Source: Clostridia bacterium
Lineage (GTDB): Bacteria; Bacillota; Clostridia; Oscillospirales; CAG-272
Direction of reading: 5' to 3'
NCBI GenBank assembly: GCA_017467085.1
Contig: JAFTSW010000066.1
Coordinates: 1 to 34,844, forward strand
Length of the DNA: 34,844 bases
Shown: in pieces, positions 20,748 through 29,847 of the stretch
Position numbering within the stretch: position 1 is the first letter of the stretch
Layout of the letters: every line of letters starts with the position of its first letter
Position numbers and translations under genes: made by a program
The notes under the pieces: generated by a model
What the model saw: the letters and a program-made list of their open reading frames with translations, nothing else
Databases searched by the model: none
What the model was told of the DNA's origin: nothing

Positions 20748-23036
20748 ATGGGAAAAACGGCAACCAAAGCAACCAAAAAGAAACCAACCCTGGTGATTGT
20801 GGAGTCCCCCTCCAAGGCGGCGACTATTAAAGGGTATCTGGGAACGGGCTACAAGGTAATAGCCTCTGTGGGACATATCCGTGACCTGCCTAAAAGCACA
20901 CTGGGTGTCGATATCGAAAATCATTTTGCGCCCCACTATATCAATATCCGCGGTAAAGGGGACGTCATTAAGGCGCTTCGCAAGGAGGCAAAGGGTGCCT
21001 CCCGTGTCCTTCTGGCAACGGACCCTGACCGTGAGGGAGAGGCCATTTCCTGGCATATTGCCGCTGAGCTTGGCATTGACGAGGAAAGCGCTTGCCGCGT
21101 CACCTTCAACGAAATTACCAAGCAGGCAGTAAAAGCGTCCATCAAGGCGCCCAGACAAATTGACGAGAATCTGGTTGACGCCCAGCAGGCGCGCCGTATT
21201 CTGGACAGAATCGTGGGCTATAAGTTGAGCCCTCTGCTCTGGAAGAAGGTAAAAAGCGGTCTTTCCGCAGGGCGCGTGCAATCCGTGGCAACCCGTATCA
21301 TCACGGAAAGAGAAGAGGAAATCCGTGCCTTTGTTCCCAGCGAATATTGGACGATTTCTGCCGTTTTGACCAATAGCAATGGCGAGGCGGTGGAAACCCG
21401 CTTCTACGGCAATGCGGAAAAGAAAATCCGCCTTTCCAACGAAAAAGAGGCTTTGGCGGTTGTTAATGCGGTAAGCGGCAAGAATTTCCTGGCAGAAAAC
21501 GTTGTCAAGACCCAGAAGCTGAAGCAGCCAAGCCCTCCCTTCATTACCTCCACTTTGCAGCAGGAGGCATACCATAAGCTGAACTTCCGCTCCCAGAGAA
21601 CCATGAAGGTTGCCCAAGAGCTGTACGAGGGCGTTCATCTGGGTAGCGAAAACGGCGGCGTACAGGGTCTTATCACCTATATGAGAACCGACTCGCTGCG
21701 TATTTCCACCGCCGTGCAGGAAACGGCGCTTGCCTATATCGAAAACGAGTACGGACAGGATTACGTGCCCAAAACGCCCCGTGTGTATAAAGCCTCCTCG
21801 GCGGCGCAGGACGCCCACGAGGCCATTCGTCCTGCCAACGTGGCATTGACCCCTGCCTCCGTCCGTAAATACCTTTCTGCCGACCAATATAAGCTGTATA
21901 AGCTGATTTGGGAAAGATTTATTGCCAGCCAGATGTCTGCCGCCGTATATGATGCGGTTTCCGTCACCTTTACGGCAGAGGGCTATCAGTTCAAGACCAG
22001 CGGCTCTCAGCTTCGCTTCCGCGGCTATACCGTGGTATATGACAACGCCGAGCCCGAGGAAAAGGACGAGGAGGAGTCTGTTGCCCACCTGCCGCTGTTG
22101 GCAGAGGGGGATGTATTGGCTATGCAGAGCATCGCTCCCACCCAGCACTTTACCGAGCCGCCCCTGCGCTATACCGAGGCATCGCTTATTAAGTTCTTAG
22201 AGGAAAACGGCATTGGCCGCCCCAGCACCTATACCGCTATCATCACCACCATTCTGACCCGTGGCTACGTAAAGCGCGAGGGCAAAAACCTGTTGCCCAC
22301 CCCCTTGGGCGAGGTAACCAACCGTCTGATGAAGGAGAATTTCCCCGATATCGTGGACTATGATTTCACGGCGGAAATGGAAACGAGATTGGACGAAATC
22401 GAGCAGGGCAAGGCAGAGCTTGAGGCTGTGCTTTCCGCCTTCTACCGTGATTTTGCCGTTGCCCTGCAGGTGGCGCAGGATAAGATTGACAAGGAAAGCG
22501 TGGAAATCCCCCCAGACGTTTCTCCCTTTACCTGTGAGAAGTGCGGAAGTCCTATGGTGTATAAGCTTGGCCGCTTTGGAAAGTTCCTGGCTTGCCAGAA
22601 CTATCCCGATTGCCGCAATACCAAAACCATCGACAAGGAGGGCAACCCTGTCAATAAAGAGAAGGAGGCCCCCGAAAAGGCAGACTTCGCTTGCCCCGAG
22701 TGCGGTGGCGAGGTGGTACTGCGCCGCGGACGGTACGGCAGCTTTTACGCTTGCGCCAACTATCCCAAGTGCAGCTACACCAAGCAGAAAACGGAAAAGC
22801 TTTCCGTTCTTTGCCCCGATTGCGGGTCCCCCATCATCATTAAGCACGGTAAAAACCGTCTGGCCTTCTATAGCTGTGAAAGATATCCCGAGTGCCAGTT
22901 CTCCTCCTGGGACCTTCCCACCGAGGAAAAATGCCCCACCTGCGGCGATATGCTTTTGCTTCGCAAGGGCAAAAAGCTCTTGTACTGCCGCAACAAGGGC
23001 TGTGAATACAAGAAAACGGTAGAGCCCACCGAATAA
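20748..23036 (+). CDS. topA: DNA topoisomerase I (TopA)
   Basis: Protein of 762 residues. The Toprim domain starts TLVIVESPSKAATIKGYLG and has the metal motif ATDPDREGEAISWHI. The catalytic tyrosine is Tyr311 in GLITYMRTDSLR. Four C-terminal zinc ribbons run from about residue 596: CEKCGSP, CPECGGE, CPDCGSP and CPTCGDM, the last closing at CRNKGC. This type IA enzyme relaxes negative supercoils. The start is uncertain. The ATG at 20748 and a TTG at 20742 are in frame, but the only good ribosome binding site (AAAGGATGG, 20720-20728) is 13 to 19 bases away and overlaps a two-codon ATG GCG TAA frame (20725-20733). The order dprA-topA-trmFO is standard in Firmicutes. Confidence 0.96.
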   Translation: MGKTATKATKKKPTLVIVESPSKAATIKGYLGTGYKVIASVGHIRDLPKSTLGVDIENHFAPHYINIRGKGDVIKALRKEAKGASRVLLATDPDREGEAISWHIAAELGIDEESACRVTFNEITKQAVKASIKAPRQIDENLVDAQQARRILDRIVGYKLSPLLWKKVKSGLSAGRVQSVATRIITEREEEIRAFVPSEYWTISAVLTNSNGEAVETRFYGNAEKKIRLSNEKEALAVVNAVSGKNFLAENVVKTQKLKQPSPPFITSTLQQEAYHKLNFRSQRTMKVAQELYEGVHLGSENGGVQGLITYMRTDSLRISTAVQETALAYIENEYGQDYVPKTPRVYKASSAAQDAHEAIRPANVALTPASVRKYLSADQYKLYKLIWERFIASQMSAAVYDAVSVTFTAEGYQFKTSGSQLRFRGYTVVYDNAEPEEKDEEESVAHLPLLAEGDVLAMQSIAPTQHFTEPPLRYTEASLIKFLEENGIGRPSTYTAIITTILTRGYVKREGKNLLPTPLGEVTNRLMKENFPDIVDYDFTAEMETRLDEIEQGKAELEAVLSAFYRDFAVALQVAQDKIDKESVEIPPDVSPFTCEKCGSPMVYKLGRFGKFLACQNYPDCRNTKTIDKEGNPVNKEKEAPEKADFACPECGGEVVLRRGRYGSFYACANYPKCSYTKQKTEKLSVLCPDCGSPIIIKHGKNRLAFYSCERYPECQFSSWDLPTEEKCPTCGDMLLLRKGKKLLYCRNKGCEYKKTVEPTE

Positions 23037-23048
23037 AAGGAGAAGTCT

Positions 23049-24395
23049 ATGAGCGAACCGAACGCCACGCACCCCCATATTCGCATTATCGGCGCAGGAC
23101 TTGCAGGCTGTGAGGCCGCCTGGCAGGCGGCGAAATGCGGCGTTTCTGTTTCTCTTTACGAGATGAAGCCCCGCCGCCGCACTCCTGCCCATCACGCAGA
23201 CGGCTATGCGGAGCTGGTTTGCTCCAATTCCTTGCGCTCGGATGAAATTTATAATGCCGTAGGGCTCCTCAAGCAGGAGCTTCGTGTGCTGGATTCGCTG
23301 ATTATGGAGGCGGCAGAGCAGACGCGGGTGCCCGCGGGAAGCGCCTTGGCGGTGGACAGAGAGAAATTTTCCGCTTATATTACCGAGAAAATCAAGAGTC
23401 ATCCCTTGATTACGGTATACGAGGGGGAGGAAATCACCTCCTTGGAGGATGAGGACATCACCGTGGTTGCCACAGGTCCTTTGACGAGTGAAGCGCTCTC
23501 TGCGGAAATTTTCCGCATTTTAGGCGATAAATCCCTCTATTTTTACGATGCGGCGGCGCCCATTGTGGATGCCCAGAGCATCGATTATTCTGTCGCCTTC
23601 TTTGCCTCTCGGTACGGCAAGGGCGATAGTCAGGACTATTTGAATTGTCCTATGACCAAGGAGCAGTACGATGCCTTTTATCAGGCGCTCATAACGGCGG
23701 AGGTCGCCAAAATGCACGAATTTGAAAAGGACCTCACCGTTTTTGAGGGATGTATGCCTGTTGAGGTTATGGCAAAGCGCGGTGTCGAAACCCTGCTTTT
23801 CGGGCCTATGAAGCCCGTTGGGCTTCCGCTACCCGATACGGGCAAGGATGCCTACGCCATCGTACAGCTTCGCCGTGAACACAAAGAGGGAAGTATGTAT
23901 AATCTGGTGGGCTTCCAGACCCATCTGACCTTCCTTGAGCAAAGACGGGTGTTCCGTATGATTCCCGGTCTTGAAAACGCGGAGTTTCTCCGCTACGGTG
24001 TCATGCACCGTAATACCTATATCCATTCCCCCGGTATTCTTTCCTCTACCTATGCGATGATTGAGCGTCCGCGCCTCTTTTTCGCAGGACAGATGACAGG
24101 AGTAGAGGGGTACGTGGAGTCTGCCTCCTCGGGGCTTGTAGCAGGTATTAACGCCGCGCGCCTTGCCAAGGGGCTTGCTCCCTTCGTCTTTTCCGCCGAG
24201 TGTATGATTGGCGCCCTTGCCAACCACGTCGGCAACGGAAATGCGGCGAATTTCCAACCGATGAACGCCAATTTCGGTATCGTAGCCCCCCTTGCCGTCC
24301 GTGTAAAGGGAGGTAAAAAAGCCAGGAACGATGCCTACGCCGCAAGAGGTGTGGCACTGGTTTCCGAATACAAAAAGACCCTTTATCTTGATTAA
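23049..24395 (+). CDS. trmFO: tRNA (uracil-5-)-methyltransferase TrmFO
   Basis: Protein of 448 residues. The FAD-binding Rossmann motif is IIGAGLAGCEAAWQAAKCG (from 13), followed by YEMKPRRRTPAHH and ELVCSNSLRSDE. The two cysteines important for catalysis in Bacillus TrmFO (C53 and C226) correspond to Cys58 and Cys235 (FEGCMPVEVMA). The enzyme uses methylene-tetrahydrofolate and FADH2 to make 5-methyluridine at tRNA position 54. The ATG follows AAAAGGAG 12 bases after topA, so the genes are probably co-transcribed. Confidence 0.97.
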   Translation: MSEPNATHPHIRIIGAGLAGCEAAWQAAKCGVSVSLYEMKPRRRTPAHHADGYAELVCSNSLRSDEIYNAVGLLKQELRVLDSLIMEAAEQTRVPAGSALAVDREKFSAYITEKIKSHPLITVYEGEEITSLEDEDITVVATGPLTSEALSAEIFRILGDKSLYFYDAAAPIVDAQSIDYSVAFFASRYGKGDSQDYLNCPMTKEQYDAFYQALITAEVAKMHEFEKDLTVFEGCMPVEVMAKRGVETLLFGPMKPVGLPLPDTGKDAYAIVQLRREHKEGSMYNLVGFQTHLTFLEQRRVFRMIPGLENAEFLRYGVMHRNTYIHSPGILSSTYAMIERPRLFFAGQMTGVEGYVESASSGLVAGINAARLAKGLAPFVFSAECMIGALANHVGNGNAANFQPMNANFGIVAPLAVRVKGGKKARNDAYAARGVALVSEYKKTLYLD

Positions 24396-24473
24396 AGCCG
24401 AGGACGGTTAGTAAAAACCGTACCGCAGACAAATTGCCGAAAGGATACCTTTGTAAAAAGGAACGGTAAAAAT

Positions 24474-25487
24474 ATGAAAATCGCATTAGACATTATGGGC
24501 GGTGACGCCGCCCCTCTTGCCACTCTGCAGGGTGCCGTTTTGGCGGCAGAGGAGCTTCCTGTTACCGTCGCCGCCGTGGGTGAGCCCGATTGCATCACCC
24601 GTATTGCCAAGGAAAACGGCCTGGATATCTCCAAGCTGGAAATAGTCCCTGCCGCCTCCGTCATCACGATGGAGGACGAGGCGCTTTCCGTGGTGCGTGC
24701 CAAAAAGGATTCCTCTATGTCCGTCGGTCTGCGCTATCTTGCCGCAGGCGAGGCAGACGCCTTCGTCAGCGCGGGAAATACGGGAGCGCTATTGGCAGGT
24801 GCCACCCTGCTTGTGCGCCGTATCAAGGGCATTGAGCGCCCCGGTATTGCCACCCTTTTGCCCTTTGCCTGCCCCGTTTTGCTGTTGGATTCGGGCGCAA
24901 ACCTGGAAATTACCCCCCATAACGCCGTTATATTCGGTATGATGGGCGGCGTATATATGCAAAATATGTACGGGCTTGACGCCGCCCGTATCGGGCTTCT
25001 CAACAATGGCACAGAGGAGCATAAGGGGCTCCCCTTTCAGCAGGAGGCGTATAAGGCTCTCTTGGATGCCCCTCTTTCCTTCGTTGGCAACGTAGAGCCC
25101 AAGAGCCTGCCCTTTGACGTCTGCGACGTATTGGTAACGGACGGCTTTTCGGGCAACATTCTCTTGAAAACGGTAGAGGGAACCAGTAAATTCGTCTTGA
25201 AGGCGATTAAGGAAATGTTCTACCGTGACGCCGTTGGCAAGCTCAGCGGCCTTATGATGAAATCCCGTATGGCATCCTTGAAGAAGCAGTTTGATACCTC
25301 GGAGCACGGCGGCGCCCCCATTCTCGGTATGGCGAAGCCCGTTATCAAGGCCCACGGCAGCTCCGATGCCCGTGCCATCAAAAATGCTGTCAGACAGGCT
25401 ATGCAGTACGTAGAGGCAGAAATCAATCCCAAGATTGAAGAGCAGCTTCCGCGCTTTGCCAAGAAGAAGGAAGAAACCAATACATAA
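24474..25487 (+). CDS. plsX: Phosphate acyltransferase PlsX
   Basis: Protein of 337 residues with the PlsX opening MKIALDIMGGDAAPLATLQGA and the later motifs AFVSAGNTGALLAGA, RPGIATLLP, LLDSGANLEITP and VLVTDGFSGNILLKTVEGTS. PlsX converts acyl-ACP to acyl-phosphate, the first step of phospholipid synthesis, at the membrane surface. The ATG is preceded by AAGGA, 11 bases off. The 78 bases between trmFO and plsX hold two weak hairpins but no clear promoter. FapR-type sites are not seen. The acpP gene that usually stands between plsX and rnc is missing. Confidence 0.96.
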   Translation: MKIALDIMGGDAAPLATLQGAVLAAEELPVTVAAVGEPDCITRIAKENGLDISKLEIVPAASVITMEDEALSVVRAKKDSSMSVGLRYLAAGEADAFVSAGNTGALLAGATLLVRRIKGIERPGIATLLPFACPVLLLDSGANLEITPHNAVIFGMMGGVYMQNMYGLDAARIGLLNNGTEEHKGLPFQQEAYKALLDAPLSFVGNVEPKSLPFDVCDVLVTDGFSGNILLKTVEGTSKFVLKAIKEMFYRDAVGKLSGLMMKSRMASLKKQFDTSEHGGAPILGMAKPVIKAHGSSDARAIKNAVRQAMQYVEAEINPKIEEQLPRFAKKKEETNT

Positions 25488-25506
25488 CGAAAAAGCGAGA
25501 AATATT

Positions 25507-26217
25507 ATGGCAGAAGGAAGAAATTTACAAGAACTATCCCAATATACGGGGTATCACTTTTCCAATCCCGATTTGCTGAAGATTGCCTTGGTGCATACCT
25601 CCTACGCCAACGAAAATAAAAAGGGCGAAAAGCTTGAAACCTATCAGCGCATCGAGTTTTTGGGCGATGCGGTGCTGCAGCTGATTATCAGCGATTATCT
25701 CTATGCCCGTTTTCCCGAGGCAGACGAGGGAGAGCTGACCAAGTTCCGTCAGCACCTGGTTTGCGAGGAAACCTTAGCGCGACTGGCAAGAAAGCTGCAC
25801 TTAGGAGATTTTCTGTTTTTGGGTAAGGGCGAGGAGGCAAACAATGGCCGCCGTCATTCTCCTATTCTGTCTGACGTATTTGAGGCGGTGCTTGCCGCTA
25901 TTTATCTGGACAACGGCAAAAAGTTAGACTTTCTCACCGATTTTCTTCTTACCCTGATGAAGGAGGAAATCGAGATGTGCGGAAAGAACCGCGGTGGCGA
26001 CTATAAAACGCGCCTGCAGCAGCTGATTCAGCAGGATGGGAAGGAGCAGCTTCACTACGAGGTGACAGCGGAATACGGTCCCGACCATCGCAAGACCTAC
26101 GAGGTGGACGCTATGCTGAACAGCAACCCCATCGGCCACGGTGTTGGCCCCTCTGTGGCAAAGGCAGAGCAGGAGGCGGCAAGAGAAGCGCTTATCCTTT
26201 TCGGTGTCGGCGTTTGA
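25507..26217 (+). CDS. rnc: Ribonuclease III
   Basis: Protein of 236 residues from the ATG at 25507; the frame is open further upstream but that part overlaps plsX. The endonuclease domain contains RIEFLGDAVLQLI with Glu50 and Asp54, and SDVFEAVLAAIYLD with Asp123 and Glu126, the four metal-binding acids. A double-stranded RNA-binding domain follows (about 163-230), with GDYKTRLQQLIQ and AKAEQEAAREAL. RNase III cuts double-stranded RNA, including the precursor of 16S and 23S rRNA. The ribosome binding site is weak. The gene is 19 bases after plsX and 24 before smc. Confidence 0.96.
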   Translation: MAEGRNLQELSQYTGYHFSNPDLLKIALVHTSYANENKKGEKLETYQRIEFLGDAVLQLIISDYLYARFPEADEGELTKFRQHLVCEETLARLARKLHLGDFLFLGKGEEANNGRRHSPILSDVFEAVLAAIYLDNGKKLDFLTDFLLTLMKEEIEMCGKNRGGDYKTRLQQLIQQDGKEQLHYEVTAEYGPDHRKTYEVDAMLNSNPIGHGVGPSVAKAEQEAAREALILFGVGV

Positions 26218-26241
26218 TTTTTCAAAAAACAGGAGTAGACT

Positions 26242-29200
26242 ATGTACTTAAAATCGTTAGAATTGCACGGCTTCAAATCCTTTCCCAATAAAACCGTTCT
26301 GACCTTCGAGCGCGGAACCACCATTATCGTGGGACCTAACGGAAGCGGCAAGTCCAATATTTCCGATGCTATGCGTTGGGTTTTGGGCGAGCTTTCCAGC
26401 CGTAATATCCGCGGTACCAAGATGGAGGACGTTATTTTCGGCGGAACGGATACCAGAAAGCCTATGAGCTATGCGGAGGTATCGGTTACCTTCGACAATA
26501 GCGACGAGGGGCGCCGTATCGACTCTCCCTATGATGAAATTACCGTTACCAGACGCTATTACCGCACGGGTGACAGTGAATATATGATTAACCGCAAGAA
26601 TTGCCGTCTGCGCGATATTTACGAGCTTTTTATGAATACGGGTATCGGCAGAGAAGGCTATTCTATCATCGGTCAGGGTAAAATTGCGGAAATTCTCTCT
26701 AAAAAGAGCGAGGACAGACGCCATATCTTCGAGGAGGCGGCAGGTATCTCCAAGTTCCGCCAGAGAAAAGAGGAAACCGAGAAGAAGCTGAATGAAACCT
26801 TGAGCTTCGTGGAAAGCGCCACCTTGATTTACAACGAGCTGGACGCCCGTATCGGGCCCCTGTCCCGTGAAGCGGAAAAGGCAAGAAAATACAGAGAGCT
26901 GCTGGAGCGCAAGAAGGAAGCGGACGTTTCTCTTTGGCTCTTTGATACCCAGAAAATCAAAACGGATTTGAAAAAGGCAGAGGATAACCTGTCCTTAGCG
27001 CGTGGCGAATACGAGCGCGTGGTAGAATCCATTGAGTCCCTGGAGCAGCAGGATGACCATATCCGTGAAAAGCTGACGGGCTCGCGCTTGGAGTCCGAGC
27101 GATTGATGCACGAGATTTCCGAGGCAAATAAGCGGCTTGCCACCCTGGAGCGCGATTATTCCGTCGCCCTTGGTGAAATTCGCCATATGCAGGATTTGGC
27201 GGAGGAAAGCCGCCGCCAGTTTGCCAAGCTTGACGAGGAGGACGCCCACTTGGAGGAGGGCAAGGCAGGGGCTGAGGCAGCCCTTGTGGCACTTGCTAAG
27301 CAGGAGGAGGACTTCAAGGACGAGCAGTTGGTTTTGCTTGCCGCCAGAGAAGAGGCTCTCCGTGCCGCCAAGGCATTGGAGGAAGCCTTAGAACAGGAAT
27401 TAAAGGAAATCGAGGCTCTGAATGCCGAGGCAATGGATATTCGCGTCCGCTTGAATATCAGCCAGAAGGGCAAGGAAGAGGGCAAGGGCAAGGGTGAGGA
27501 GCTTTTGCGTGAAATCGAGGCTCTTGATGCCAAGGATAAAACCCTGGCGGCAGATTTGGAGCGCTGTGACAAAAATACCCGCACCTACCGCGACAAAATT
27601 GCCACCGCCGAGGCGTCTATGGCAGAAGCCAACGAAAAGCTCGCCGCTCTGCAGGAGCAGAGGGACGAGGAAAAGCGCCTGCATAACGATGCCGCCGCCA
27701 AGAAAAGCGGCTTGGAGCAGCGCATTGAGGCTCTGCAAAGAATGGAGGAGCATTTTGAGGGCTATCAGCAAAGCGTCCGCTTCGTGATGCAGCGCTATGC
27801 CCAAAACCCCTCCCAGTTCAACGGCAAAATTTACGGTCCTGTTTCTCAGCTTATCACGGTAGAGAAGGACTACGTCACCGCTATTGAAACGGCGTTAGGG
27901 CAGAGTATGCAGAATATCGCCGTTGAGAACGAGGAAACGGCAAAATCCGCTATCTATGCCTTGAAGCAGGCGGGGGCAGGCCGTGCGACCTTCTATCCTC
28001 TGAACGCTGTCAGAGCAGGCGGCTTGACCGATGAAATCCGTGATGCCGCAAAATACAAGGGCTATATCGGACGGGCAGACGAGCTTGTGTCCTTTGACCC
28101 GATGTATCGGAATCTGGTGGAATATTTGCTTCTGCGTACCGTTGTCTTTGAGGATATTGATACGGCAACCGAGGCGGCAAAGAAGCTGCGCTATAAGGTG
28201 CGTATCGTAACCCTGGACGGGCAGATTATCAATGTGGGCGCCGCCTTTACGGGTGGCTCCGCCAAGCGCGACAGCGGCATTCTGTCCCGTGGCACGCAGA
28301 TTGAAGCCTTGCAGAAGGAGATGGCTTCTGCCGAGGAACAAACCAAGGAAATTGCAAAGAAAATCCAAAAAATTGAGGACGAAATTCTTGCAACCCAGAC
28401 CAAGCTTGCCGACCTTGAGCAAGCCAAGGAGCTGCTATACAATATGTCCCACGCTCAGCTTTCCGAGTATGAGCGTGTCAAGGCAGCCAAGGAGAGCAAC
28501 GAAACGTTGCTTTCCAAAATGCGCGAGGATTACGAGGGCCTTTCCGCCAGCGGCGGCAAATTTGAATCCGACATTGCCCGCTTTGAAGCAGAGCTGGCAG
28601 AGATTACGGATAAGATAGAGGGGCTTCGTGTTCGCCGTGCCGAGCAAGAGGCAGAGCGGCACGCCTTCTTAGATACCAAGGAGGAAAAGGACAACGAAAT
28701 TACCGAGCTTCGTGTCCGCTTTGCGTCCTTGGAAAAGGATAAGGAGTCCGCGCAGAACGCCCTCTTGGAGGGCGCCTCCGCCAAGGAAGCCCATCAGAGA
28801 GAGCGCGAGTCTATTGCCGCGCGCATTGAGGAATACCAAAGCCGTGCCAAGGCTATGGAGGAAAGCAACGTGACCAATCGCCGCGAGGCGGAGGAGGTCA
28901 AGGCGCTTTTGCAGGGCCTGGAGGACGAGCGTGTCGGTAGCCAGAAGGATGAGGACGAGTATAATCGCCGTGAAAGCGAGTTGCGCGACAAAATCCGTGA
29001 CGCCAACGAGGAAAAGGAACGCTTGCACGCCCAATATAACCGTGCGGAGCTTGCTCTTAACCGCTTGAGCGAGGAAAACGCGCGCTTGGAAACTAAGCTC
29101 TTCGACGAATACCAGATTACCTACGAGGAGGCAGTTGCCCTGCCGTATCCCGCGGTCACCGCAGAGAACAGAGCGGAGGTTGCGTCCGTTCAGTCCTCCT

Positions 29201-29847
29201 GCAAGTCCAAGATTCGTGAGCTTGGCAACGTCAACACGGGTGCTATCGAGGAATACGCCGAGGTCGGCGCCCGTCACGAAAGCCTGAAAAAGCAGCTCGA
29301 GGACTTGGAAAAGGCAAAGGAGGAGCTGTTAGACATCCTCAAAAAGGTTGAGGAGGAGATGAGGAATAGCTTCGTCGAAACCTTCAATACCATCAACGAG
29401 AACTTCGGTACGGTGTTCAGCGAGCTGTTCGGTGGCGGTGAGGCAGAGCTTTCCTTGACCAACCCCGAGGACGTTCTGACCAGCGGTATCGAAATCAAGG
29501 CGGCGCCTCCCGGAAAAATCATCAAGAGCCTGTCCCTGCTTTCGGGCGGCGAGCAGACCTTCGTTGCCATTGCGTTGATTTTCGCTATTTTGAAGGCAAA
29601 TCCCTCGCCCTTCTGTATCTTTGACGAGATTGAGGCGGCGTTGGACGAGGTCAACGTAGACCGCTTCGGCGCATACGTGACCAAGCTTTCCTCGGAAACC
29701 CAGTTCGTCTTGATTACCCACAGACGCGGTACCATGGAAATCGGTGACCGTCTGTACGGTATCACGATGCCCGAGCGCGGTATTTCCAGAGCGCTTCTTT
29801 TGGACGTATCTGAAATTGAAAGCAAGCAAAAGGAGCTTTTGTCATGA
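26242..29847 (+). CDS. smc: Chromosome segregation ATPase Smc
   Basis: Protein of 1201 residues, full length for Smc. The N-terminal head has Walker A GPNGSGKSN (31-39) after YLKSLELHGFKSF. Long coiled-coil arms flank the hinge (about 525-675, including GPVSQLITVEKDYVTAIE and ending in FTGGSAKRDSGILSR). The C-terminal head has the ABC signature LSGGEQTFVAIAL (from 1100), Walker B FCIFDEIEAALDE (Asp1128, Glu1129) and FVLITHRRGTMEIGD. Smc homodimers with ScpA and ScpB (11557-13058) load near the origin and align chromosome arms. GGAG is well placed before the ATG. Its stop overlaps the ftsY start by four bases. Confidence 0.98.
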   Translation: MYLKSLELHGFKSFPNKTVLTFERGTTIIVGPNGSGKSNISDAMRWVLGELSSRNIRGTKMEDVIFGGTDTRKPMSYAEVSVTFDNSDEGRRIDSPYDEITVTRRYYRTGDSEYMINRKNCRLRDIYELFMNTGIGREGYSIIGQGKIAEILSKKSEDRRHIFEEAAGISKFRQRKEETEKKLNETLSFVESATLIYNELDARIGPLSREAEKARKYRELLERKKEADVSLWLFDTQKIKTDLKKAEDNLSLARGEYERVVESIESLEQQDDHIREKLTGSRLESERLMHEISEANKRLATLERDYSVALGEIRHMQDLAEESRRQFAKLDEEDAHLEEGKAGAEAALVALAKQEEDFKDEQLVLLAAREEALRAAKALEEALEQELKEIEALNAEAMDIRVRLNISQKGKEEGKGKGEELLREIEALDAKDKTLAADLERCDKNTRTYRDKIATAEASMAEANEKLAALQEQRDEEKRLHNDAAAKKSGLEQRIEALQRMEEHFEGYQQSVRFVMQRYAQNPSQFNGKIYGPVSQLITVEKDYVTAIETALGQSMQNIAVENEETAKSAIYALKQAGAGRATFYPLNAVRAGGLTDEIRDAAKYKGYIGRADELVSFDPMYRNLVEYLLLRTVVFEDIDTATEAAKKLRYKVRIVTLDGQIINVGAAFTGGSAKRDSGILSRGTQIEALQKEMASAEEQTKEIAKKIQKIEDEILATQTKLADLEQAKELLYNMSHAQLSEYERVKAAKESNETLLSKMREDYEGLSASGGKFESDIARFEAELAEITDKIEGLRVRRAEQEAERHAFLDTKEEKDNEITELRVRFASLEKDKESAQNALLEGASAKEAHQRERESIAARIEEYQSRAKAMEESNVTNRREAEEVKALLQGLEDERVGSQKDEDEYNRRESELRDKIRDANEEKERLHAQYNRAELALNRLSEENARLETKLFDEYQITYEEAVALPYPAVTAENRAEVASVQSSCKSKIRELGNVNTGAIEEYAEVGARHESLKKQLEDLEKAKEELLDILKKVEEEMRNSFVETFNTINENFGTVFSELFGGGEAELSLTNPEDVLTSGIEIKAAPPGKIIKSLSLLSGGEQTFVAIALIFAILKANPSPFCIFDEIEAALDEVNVDRFGAYVTKLSSETQFVLITHRRGTMEIGDRLYGITMPERGISRALLLDVSEIESKQKELLS

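Noticed and set aside
20667..22148. Long minus-strand open frame (493 codons) opposite topA
   Set aside because: Shadow of the topA reading frame caused by codon bias; TopA motifs on the plus strand are complete.
22197..23402. Long minus-strand open frame (401 codons) opposite the topA/trmFO junction
   Set aside because: It spans two well-defined plus-strand genes and shows no domain pattern.
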